Shown here: piece by piece, positions 1 through 6,166 of the stretch
Position numbering within the stretch: position 1 is the stretch's first letter
Layout of the letters: every line of letters begins with the position of its first letter
NCBI GenBank assembly: GCA_964534845.1
Contig: CAZHPV010000065.1
Coordinates: 1-14,064, forward strand
Source: CALCKU01 sp964534845
Lineage (GTDB): Bacteria; Pseudomonadota; Alphaproteobacteria; Caulobacterales; Maricaulaceae
Direction: 5' to 3'
Length of the DNA stretch: 14,064 nucleotides
The notes under the pieces: model-generated
Seen by the model: the letters and a program-made list of their open reading frames with translations, nothing else
Database searches by the model: none
Told to the model about the DNA's origin: nothing
Translations under genes and position numbers: made by a program

Positions 1-216
1 GACTATGATAATTTCGTCATTCGTGGTAATGAAAAAGGTGAAAAGTTCTCAGTTTTCTACTTTAAAAACGACGTCCTAATTGCAGCCGATGCCATCAATA
101 GCCCGCCAGAATTTATGACGGCCAAACGGTTGATAACAGCCCAAGCAAAAGTCCCGCCGGCATGGCTGGCGGATGCTGACCGGTCACTCAAAAGCATAAT
201 GGTTGCGCTCACATAA
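1..216 (+). CDS. Ferredoxin/rubredoxin--NAD(+) reductase, C-terminal end (partial)
   Basis: Frame 1 is open from the window edge to a TAA at 214-216 and gives the last 71 residues of a protein. The segment resembles the C-terminal 'Reductase_C' domain of FAD-dependent ferredoxin reductases (putidaredoxin or rhodocoxin reductase type): a beta-strand stretch NFVIRGNEKGEKFSVFYFKN, then the typical IAADAINSPPEFMTAKRLI. The FAD and NAD domains lie outside the window. Such reductases pass electrons from NAD(P)H through a ferredoxin to a Rieske oxygenase or a cytochrome P450. Rieske systems often N-demethylate betaines, which would suit the sox operon 228 bp downstream on the same strand, but no oxygenase is visible here. 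Family assignment rests on the C-terminal domain only. Confidence 0.8.
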   Translation, partial: DYDNFVIRGNEKGEKFSVFYFKNDVLIAADAINSPPEFMTAKRLITAQAKVPPAWLADADRSLKSIMVALT

Positions 217-350
217 GCATGTAAATATATGGGGCTACCGTGGCCCTTACTCAATATATCGGATAGCGCCGCTCGGCAGTGAAGATACCCGAATAATTAA
301 TACGCTGGCATCGCGCTTCTCATATCGCGTACAGACACTATTCTAAGTGC

Positions 351-370
351 TTATTAAGTGCTCTTAATAA
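351..370. promoter_or_regulatory. Perfect 8+4+8 inverted repeat, candidate operator upstream of soxB
   Basis: The sequence TTATTAAG-TGCT-CTTAATAA is a perfect inverted repeat with 8-bp arms and a 4-bp centre. It ends 74 bp before the soxB start. The arms are AT-rich and no T-run follows, so it is a poor intrinsic terminator and looks more like a binding site for a dimeric regulator. A partial copy, TAAGTGCT at 344-351, repeats 11 bp downstream at 355-362, which puts the two copies on the same helix face. No regulator gene is visible in the window. Confidence 0.4.
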
Positions 371-392
371 TCCTTATTCGTCATTTACTGCT

Positions 393-420
393 TTGAGACA
401 TATGTCTGAATGTCTAAGAT
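393..420 (+). promoter_or_regulatory. Possible sigma-70 promoter of soxBDAG over a 12-bp palindrome
   Basis: TTGAGA (393-398) and TAAGAT (415-420) are separated by 16 bp and could serve as -35 and -10 boxes, placing initiation near 427 and giving a short leader before the soxB start at 445. The perfect 12-bp palindrome AGACATATGTCT (396-407) overlaps the -35 box and spacer. Its right half ATGTCT is repeated at 410-415. A protein bound there would block polymerase, so repression is the natural reading. This is pattern matching only; the -10 box is weak. Confidence 0.3.
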
Positions 421-444
421 GAGTTTGAACGATAAGGATACATC

Positions 445-1695
445 TTGCGATATTCTGCTCTCAGAATAGCCAAAGAAGCGCTGACAGGTCATAAAGGCTG
501 GAAGCCTGTTTGGCGTAAACCAGAGCCCAAACCTGGCTATGATATTATTATCATTGGCGGAGGGGGGCATGGCCTCGCTACAGCACATTATCTGGCGTCA
601 AAATTTAATCGTAAGAACATTGCCGTCTTGGAAAAAGGCTGGATAGGCGGTGGTAATGTTGGCCGCAACACTACAATTATCCGCTCCAATTATATGCTCA
701 ATGGTAATGAAGCCTTTTACGAATTTTCACTTAAGCTCTGGGAAGGCCTAGAACAAGATGTCAATTATAATGCAATGGTCAGTCAACGCGGGATTTTAAA
801 CCTCTATCATTCTGACCCTCAACGCGATGCTTATATCAGACGCGGAAATGCGATGAAGCTCCACGGAGCGGATGCGGTAATACTCGACCAAGCGGGCGTA
901 AAGAAACAATATCCCTTCCTTAATTATGCCAATGCACGCTTTCCTATTCAGGGCGCTCTATGGCAGCCACGCGGCGGAACAGTACGTCATGACGCAGTCG
1001 CTTGGGGATATGCCCATGCTGCAGATAAGCGCGGCGTGGATATCATCGAAAATTGCGAGGTCACCGGTTTTGATATTCAGAACGGCAAATGTATTGGTGT
1101 TCAAACCACTCGCGGCAAAATTCGGGCAAAGAAAGTAGGCGTGGCCGTCGCCGGGAATAGCTCTCGCCTTATGGCCAAGGCTGGCATGCAATTGCCAATA
1201 GAAAGCCATGTTCTTCAAGCCTTTGTCAGCGAGGGCCTTAAACCTATTATCCCGAGCGTCATTACTTACGGTGTAGGACATTTTTACGTAAGTCAGTCAG
1301 ATAAAGGCGGTCTTGTCTTTGGCGGTGATATTGACGGTTATAATAGCTATGCCCAGCGTGGGAACCTACCTGTTGTAGAGGACGTTTGCGAAGGCGGCGT
1401 GTCTCTAATGCCCATGATTGGCAAAGCGCGGCTGTTACGAATGTGGGGCGGACTCGTGGATATGTCTATGGACGGCTCCCCCATCATCGATAAAACCCAT
1501 ATTGAGGGCCTCTATTTTAATGGGGGTTGGTGTTATGGCGGATTTAAAGCCACACCGGCCAGCGGATATAGCTTTGCCCATCTCCTCACAACAGACACAC
1601 CGCATGAAACCGCAAAAGCCTACCGCATGGACCGCTTTAGCCAAGGCTTGATGATTGATGAAAAAGGACCGGGCGCTCAGCCCAATCTACATTAA
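445..1695 (+). CDS. soxB: Sarcosine oxidase-like beta subunit (heterotetrameric N-methyl amino acid oxidase/dehydrogenase)
   Basis: 416 residues, the usual length for SoxB. This subunit carries FAD and the covalent FMN and oxidises the N-methyl group of sarcosine or a related amino acid. The N-terminus has the family leader ending in TGHKGW (about 14-19). The FAD-binding IIIGGGGHGLATA covers about 35-47, and GGNVGRNTTIIRSNY follows near 69-83. His182, in GGTVRHDAVAWG, aligns with the histidine that binds FMN covalently in sarcosine oxidases. The C-terminal GWCYGGFKATPASG and the final GAQPNLH match a SoxB variant I associate with marine alphaproteobacteria rather than the classic Corynebacterium form. 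The start is a TTG at 445: an in-frame stop lies at 433-435, and AAGGA at 434-438 sits 6 nt upstream. The TAA stop overlaps the soxD ATG by 1 bp (TAATG). It could equally be the catalytic subunit of N-methylglutamate dehydrogenase (mgdA). Confidence 0.93.
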   Translation: MRYSALRIAKEALTGHKGWKPVWRKPEPKPGYDIIIIGGGGHGLATAHYLASKFNRKNIAVLEKGWIGGGNVGRNTTIIRSNYMLNGNEAFYEFSLKLWEGLEQDVNYNAMVSQRGILNLYHSDPQRDAYIRRGNAMKLHGADAVILDQAGVKKQYPFLNYANARFPIQGALWQPRGGTVRHDAVAWGYAHAADKRGVDIIENCEVTGFDIQNGKCIGVQTTRGKIRAKKVGVAVAGNSSRLMAKAGMQLPIESHVLQAFVSEGLKPIIPSVITYGVGHFYVSQSDKGGLVFGGDIDGYNSYAQRGNLPVVEDVCEGGVSLMPMIGKARLLRMWGGLVDMSMDGSPIIDKTHIEGLYFNGGWCYGGFKATPASGYSFAHLLTTDTPHETAKAYRMDRFSQGLMIDEKGPGAQPNLH

Positions 1696-1973
1696 TGATT
1701 ATCAATCACCCTCTCCTCGGCCCGCGCGATGCCTCTGAATTTCTCTACCTAGGGGATGCTGCCTTAATGCATCGTCCTAACCCAAAATCCGAAACCGCAG
1801 CGCATGAATTTTATGAATATCAATATCTGCGCGAGAACAAACCCGGTGAAATGCGTGAGCTATGGTTCCACGAACAAGGCGACCGCTCTTGGCTAGTCGT
1901 AACGCGCAATATCAGCACACATGAGATTGTCAAAGTTGAATTGGCTCGAGATGTCGCGAGGCAAGGCACGTGA
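1695..1973 (+). CDS. soxD: Sarcosine oxidase-like delta subunit, cysteine-free
   Basis: 92 residues, normal for SoxD. The fold family is recognised from GPRD near residue 9, EF.YLGDA at 15-22, a W.H..GDRSW block at 57-66 and VVTRN..THEI at 68-78. In structurally known sarcosine oxidases this subunit binds one zinc through CPxCG near the N-terminus and an H-x3-C pair. Here the first motif reads HPLLG (H5, L8), the pair is H59/D63, and the protein has no cysteine at all. The zinc site is therefore absent, while the subunit presumably still packs against the alpha chain. The ATG overlaps the soxB stop, and the TGA overlaps the soxA GTG by 4 bp, so its translation is coupled at both ends. The variant may belong to an N-methylglutamate dehydrogenase (mgdB) rather than a true sarcosine oxidase. 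Confidence 0.9.
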   Translation: MIINHPLLGPRDASEFLYLGDAALMHRPNPKSETAAHEFYEYQYLRENKPGEMRELWFHEQGDRSWLVVTRNISTHEIVKVELARDVARQGT

Positions 1974-4795
1974 AACTTGTCGATACATCACAACCGCTAA
2001 ATTTTACATTTAACGGAAAAGCCTATCAGGGATTTGAAGGCGACACCCTCGCCTCTGCTTTATTGAGAGCGGGTGTAAAAGTCGTAGCAAGAAGTTTTAA
2101 ATATCACCGCCCGCGCGGCATTATTGGGGCAGGCTCGGAAGAACCCAATGCTCTTGTCGAAATACACGGCGCTGGAACATGTGAACCTAATCGGCGGGCT
2201 ACAACTATAAAGCTTTTTGATGGTCTTGAAGCCCGCAGTCAAAATTACATGGGTAGTGTCAATTTTGATTTTCTAGCGATCAACGACCTCCTTCACCCGT
2301 TCCTAGCTGCAGGATTTTATTATAAGACCTTTATGTGGCCCAAGGCCTTTTGGGAAAAACTGTATGAACCTGTTATTCGCCGCGCAGCAGGTCTAGGCAC
2401 ACTCTCAACTCAGCCTGACCCTGACAGCTATGATAAAGGGTTTTTGCATTGTGACCTCTTGGTTATTGGCGCTGGTCCGGCAGGGCTATTAACGGCTCTA
2501 AATGCCGGGCGCTCAGGTGCGCAGGTCATTTTGGCGGATGAAGACTTTACTATGGGCGGACGCCTGCTCTCAGAAAATCACGAGATTAATGACACAGACG
2601 CGCCAGAGTGGGTCTCACAAACGCTCGCTGAACTAGAGAGCTTCGCCAATGTGCGCCTCATGTCACGCACAAGCATTTACGGCGTTTATGACCACGGCAT
2701 TTACGGCGGGCTTGAGACTAAAACCGACCGTATAGGCGCTGGCGGAGCCAAGCAAGTGCTATGGCGTATCTATGCCAAGCAAAGCATCTTGGCAGCAGGA
2801 GCGACAGAACGCCCTATAGCGTTCGCCAATAATGATCGTCCCGGTGTGATGCTTGCCTCAGCCATACGAACTTATTCAAACCGCTTTGGCGTAGAGGTCG
2901 GAGAGAACATTGCACTCTTAACGAATAATGATGATGGCCTACGTACACATGCAGCTCATATTATTGATACCCGAAAAGGACACCATATTATTGATGTGTC
3001 AGGTCGCATGGGCGTCACATCCCTTACCCTCAATACAGGCGAAAAACTACGTGTTGATAGCATAGCCATTGCAGGTGGGTGGAATCCGAATATACATCTG
3101 ACATGTCATAAACGGGGACGCCCGAAATGGAATGAAGAACACGCCTGTTTTGTTCCAGACGAGAATAACCTCCCACAAGAGATGCGCGTTATTGGTTCCG
3201 CTAACGGCGAATTCTCAACCCACGGCGTTCTTGAAAGTGCGCAAACTGCCAGCAAAGCAATGGGCTATAAAACAGACACGTTTCCTAAAGCTGAAGATGC
3301 TCCGATTAACATTTCACCTTTCTGGTTTGTAAAGGGAAAGAAACGTGGCTGGATCGATTTTCAAAACGATGTGACCGTCAAAGACATCACCCTCGCCCAT
3401 CAAGAAGGTTTTTCTTCGGTCGAACATGTGAAGCGTTACACAACATTAGGCATGGCGACAGACCAAGGTAAGACATCTAACGTCACAGGCTTGGCGGTCT
3501 TGGCAGAGGCCACTGGCCGCACGATTTCCGAGACAGGCACTACAATATTTCGTCCACCTTATACGCCCGTACCAATCGGCGCTTTTGCTGGCGCGCATAG
3601 GGGACAACATTTTAAACCTATCCGTCTAACACCAAGCCATAAATATGCCGCTGAAACCGGCGCAACCTTTGTGGAAACTGGATATTGGAAACGCGCGCAA
3701 TGGTTTGTACGTGACGGGGAAAAAGGTTGGCGCGACTCTGTTGACCGCGAAGTTATAATGACCCGTAATTCTGTCGGTATATGTGATGTATCCACGCTAG
3801 GCAAAATTGATATTCAAGGTACGGATGCGGGTAAGTTCCTCAACAAAGTTTACGTCAATACTTTTAGCACTCTCAAGCCTGGCAAGTGCCGCTACGGATT
3901 GATGCTCCGCGAGGACGGCATTGCGATGGATGACGGGACCTCCGCGCGGCTCTCGGATACGCATTACATCATGACAACGACAACGGCCAAAGCGGGGCCG
4001 GTCTTTGCACATTTGGAGTTTTGCCGTCAGGTTCTCTTTCCCAACATGGATGTTCATCTGATTTCCACAACAGATCAATGGGCGCAATTTTCAGTAGCAG
4101 GACCAAATGCCAGAAAGCTCTTGCAGAAAATCGTGGATACAGAATTCGATATATCCAACGAAGCATTTCCCTATATGGCTTGCGGTGATATTACTATTTG
4201 CGATGGATTGCGCGCGCGGCTCTTCCGGCTCTCATTTTCAGGCGAACTGGCCTATGAAATCTCTGTCCCCGCACGTTATGGCGATGCCCTGATAAGAGAG
4301 CTCATGACCCAAGGCGAGGAATTTGACGCTATCATGTATGGCACAGAGGCACTTGGCGTGATGCGGATTGAAAAAGGTCATGCAGCCGGAAATGAACTGG
4401 ACGGGCGGAGCACAGCGGCACATCTCGGTCTTGGCGGATTTGTCTCCAAGAAAAAAGATTGCATTGGCAAAATTCTTTCGCAACGTGAAGGTCTTGCCAA
4501 TGATGTTCGTATGGTTGGCCTCATGCCAGTAAATCCCAAAGACAAGCTGACTAATGGCGCACATTTTATGACACTAGGTGATAAAGAAACGCCCGAAAAC
4601 GATCAAGGCCATATGAGTTCAGTCGCATGGTCGCCGAGCCTCCAAAGCTATGTCGGATTAGGCTTTTTAAAAGACGGCGCTAACCGCAAAGGCGAGGTCA
4701 TCAAGGCGGTCGATTATATGCGCAATAATCATGTTGAGGTTAAGGTTGTAAGCGCCCATTTTATTGACCCAGATGGGGAGCGGCTTCGTGTCTAA
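1970..4795 (+). CDS. soxA: Sarcosine oxidase-like alpha subunit (NAD-binding and tetrahydrofolate-binding)
   Basis: 941 residues, close to the usual ~970-1000 for SoxA. The N-terminal ~100 residues form the ferredoxin-like Fer2_4 domain (FNGKAYQGFEGDTLASALL, then RSFKYHRPRG at 41-50). A dinucleotide-binding LLVIGAGPAGLL lies at 163-174, with a further flavin/NAD region to ~450. The C-terminal ~350 residues are a glycine-cleavage T-protein (GCV_T) domain with STLGKIDIQG, CRYGLMLREDG, an acidic DDG at 654-656 and FSGELAYEIS. In sarcosine oxidase this domain takes the formaldehyde-level carbon onto tetrahydrofolate. Translation starts at GTG 1970, which overlaps the soxD stop as GTGA; GAGG at 1958-1961 sits 8 nt upstream. 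The 3' end overlaps soxG. Order B-D-A-G is the standard one. No glyA, folD or purU gene follows, although these often accompany true sarcosine oxidase operons. Confidence 0.93.
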   Translation: MKLVDTSQPLNFTFNGKAYQGFEGDTLASALLRAGVKVVARSFKYHRPRGIIGAGSEEPNALVEIHGAGTCEPNRRATTIKLFDGLEARSQNYMGSVNFDFLAINDLLHPFLAAGFYYKTFMWPKAFWEKLYEPVIRRAAGLGTLSTQPDPDSYDKGFLHCDLLVIGAGPAGLLTALNAGRSGAQVILADEDFTMGGRLLSENHEINDTDAPEWVSQTLAELESFANVRLMSRTSIYGVYDHGIYGGLETKTDRIGAGGAKQVLWRIYAKQSILAAGATERPIAFANNDRPGVMLASAIRTYSNRFGVEVGENIALLTNNDDGLRTHAAHIIDTRKGHHIIDVSGRMGVTSLTLNTGEKLRVDSIAIAGGWNPNIHLTCHKRGRPKWNEEHACFVPDENNLPQEMRVIGSANGEFSTHGVLESAQTASKAMGYKTDTFPKAEDAPINISPFWFVKGKKRGWIDFQNDVTVKDITLAHQEGFSSVEHVKRYTTLGMATDQGKTSNVTGLAVLAEATGRTISETGTTIFRPPYTPVPIGAFAGAHRGQHFKPIRLTPSHKYAAETGATFVETGYWKRAQWFVRDGEKGWRDSVDREVIMTRNSVGICDVSTLGKIDIQGTDAGKFLNKVYVNTFSTLKPGKCRYGLMLREDGIAMDDGTSARLSDTHYIMTTTTAKAGPVFAHLEFCRQVLFPNMDVHLISTTDQWAQFSVAGPNARKLLQKIVDTEFDISNEAFPYMACGDITICDGLRARLFRLSFSGELAYEISVPARYGDALIRELMTQGEEFDAIMYGTEALGVMRIEKGHAAGNELDGRSTAAHLGLGGFVSKKKDCIGKILSQREGLANDVRMVGLMPVNPKDKLTNGAHFMTLGDKETPENDQGHMSSVAWSPSLQSYVGLGFLKDGANRKGEVIKAVDYMRNNHVEVKVVSAHFIDPDGERLRV

Positions 4796-5342
4796 ATTAA
4801 CCCCGACATTGCCCTTGGATGGCTTTGAAAAAGAGTGGTCTGACCTTACGATTAAGGAGTATTATATAGGCGAATTAGTTTCACTCGCCTGTGTTTTGGG
4901 GAAAGAGAGTGCATTTAACACAAAGTTTAAAAGTGCATTTAAAAAAGACCCGCCAAAGCCAAATGAGATGATTGAAATCGATGGCGGATATGCAATCTGG
5001 TCAGGACAAGGCCAATATATGCTTTTACTCTTAGGTGAAAACATTCATGCTGACAGTTATTTACAGGAAAAGTTCAAAGATACAGCCTACGCTACCTTGC
5101 AATCTGATGGTTGGGCGTCACTAGCGGTAACAGGCCACAGTACTTTTAATGTGCTTGAGCGCTTTATCCCGCTCGATATACGCGGTGCACCCAATAACTT
5201 TGCCGCACGGACAAGCGCTCACCATCTTGCCGTTATAGTCTTAAAATTCAGTGACGCGGAGTTCCAATTGCTAACGCCTCGAAGTTCAGCTCATTCATTT
5301 TTAGACGGTCTCGTAAACACAACCAAAAATGTTCTTGGGTAA
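4788..5342 (+). CDS. soxG: Sarcosine oxidase-like gamma subunit
   Basis: About 184 residues from the preferred start, in the normal SoxG range. SoxG is the least conserved subunit and shares the T-protein-like fold. Recognisable blocks are ATLQSDGWASLAVTGHSTFNVLERFIPLDI, an ARTSAHHLAVIV segment and a C-terminal PRSSAHSFLDGL. I chose GTG 4788 because GGGGAG at 4775-4780 lies 7 nt upstream and the overlap with soxA is then only 8 bp. The frame is open further upstream, so ATG 4773 or TTG 4764 are possible and would add 5 or 8 residues. It closes the operon; the next gene is convergent. Confidence 0.85.
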   Translation: MSKLTPTLPLDGFEKEWSDLTIKEYYIGELVSLACVLGKESAFNTKFKSAFKKDPPKPNEMIEIDGGYAIWSGQGQYMLLLLGENIHADSYLQEKFKDTAYATLQSDGWASLAVTGHSTFNVLERFIPLDIRGAPNNFAARTSAHHLAVIVLKFSDAEFQLLTPRSSAHSFLDGLVNTTKNVLG

Positions 5343-5407
5343 TTTATCTCTCATTTTAATCAATATTATGCTTTCGCCCCTGTGATGAACACTAGCTTAG
5401 GCGCGGC

Positions 5408-6166
5408 TCATTCGCCTGCTCCACGACGTGAGGCATCTGTTGCCGGGACCAGTAAGCGGTCAGCGACCTTATTAAGTGCGGCATAAGCTTTATGTGAGAT
5501 TGCAATACCATGCTCCAAGGCATGCTGATAGGCCGCTGTAAAGTCACTACTCGTTTTATAAGGTTTTACATCTTCGGATAAAACCGTTCGAACATTTTTC
5601 TTGACGACGTCTGATGTATTTGAACATATGAATCTGAGGCCTGAACCGCCCCAAGGCCCTTGATGAATTTCATTTAAAATATAATAATTAGGTAAATCAT
5701 TTCCAGATTGAAGCCATAAAATATGCGTTCGCTCTTCCCCTGCATCATACCAAATCGCTGCGGCATATAGATTAAGCCGCGCTGATTTTTTCAAAGCCGC
5801 AAAGATATTTAGGCGGCCATAAATATTCAATATATCTATTTGTCCAAACGCGTTATCTTGTGCCGCTGCAATAGCCAGATCAGCCCCCGCATTGACGAAA
5901 GGTATTAGGCAACGGCCCTGTCCATCTAAAACAAAATGGCCCGGAGACGTTTCTGATAGGTCTATGTCGCGGCAAGGCTCTTCCAGATCGGGCAAGCTCC
6001 TCAGAATTAAACCGATACCGTCAAGACCATGTGTCTCAAGCCATAAACACGACCTTGCCATAACGCCAAAATCATACCCATGATGATAAAGAGCTTCATA
6101 GCTTCGCCGCAAGAGTGCACGCAGTTCATTGAGCGACAGATTCAAATCCGTCTTACGAGTCATCAC
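5408..6166 (-). CDS. DUF3726 family protein
   Basis: 252 residues with no signal peptide or membrane segment visible. The N-terminus carries the pattern I associate with DUF3726: LSLNE at 10-14, a helical stretch with YDFGVMARSCLWLETHGLDG at 31-50. The central part is rich in short beta-type segments. No catalytic motif is recognised and the function of the family is not known to me. The GTG start at 6166 overlaps the TGA of the upstream 569-aa gene (GTGA); an ATG immediately after (6163) is an equally good start and costs one residue. Strict coupling suggests the two proteins are needed in similar amounts and may form a complex. It is the last gene of the leftward operon and ends 65 bp from the convergent soxG. 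Confidence 0.78.
   Translation of the reverse strand: MMTRKTDLNLSLNELRALLRRSYEALYHHGYDFGVMARSCLWLETHGLDGIGLILRSLPDLEEPCRDIDLSETSPGHFVLDGQGRCLIPFVNAGADLAIAAAQDNAFGQIDILNIYGRLNIFAALKKSARLNLYAAAIWYDAGEERTHILWLQSGNDLPNYYILNEIHQGPWGGSGLRFICSNTSDVVKKNVRTVLSEDVKPYKTSSDFTAAYQHALEHGIAISHKAYAALNKVADRLLVPATDASRRGAGE

Noticed and set aside
231..247. Small hairpin (GGGC...GCCC type) after the ferredoxin-reductase stop, considered as an intrinsic terminator
   Set aside because: The stem is only 4-5 bp and no T-run follows, so it does not meet the usual pattern.
4238..4564. Longer antisense open frames within soxA (also 3797-4087 and 958-1281 opposite soxB)
   Set aside because: They lie wholly opposite strongly supported coding sequence, have no recognisable protein pattern and are best explained as frame shadows.
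5389..5399. 11-mer ACACTAGCTTA shared with 10328-10338, both close to gene ends on the - strand
   Set aside because: Dozens of 11-mer matches are expected by chance in a 14-kb window on two strands, and the second copy overlaps a stop codon.
5343..5407. Convergent gap between soxG and DUF3726 examined for a bidirectional terminator
   Set aside because: Only a 4-bp CGCC/GGCG pairing across a long loop was found; no credible hairpin with T-run. Termination may be Rho-dependent.
5469..5479. Second copy of TTATTAAGTGC (also at 351-361), considered as another operator
   Set aside because: It lies inside DUF3726 coding sequence, lacks the matching second arm, and an 11-base match is expected by chance.
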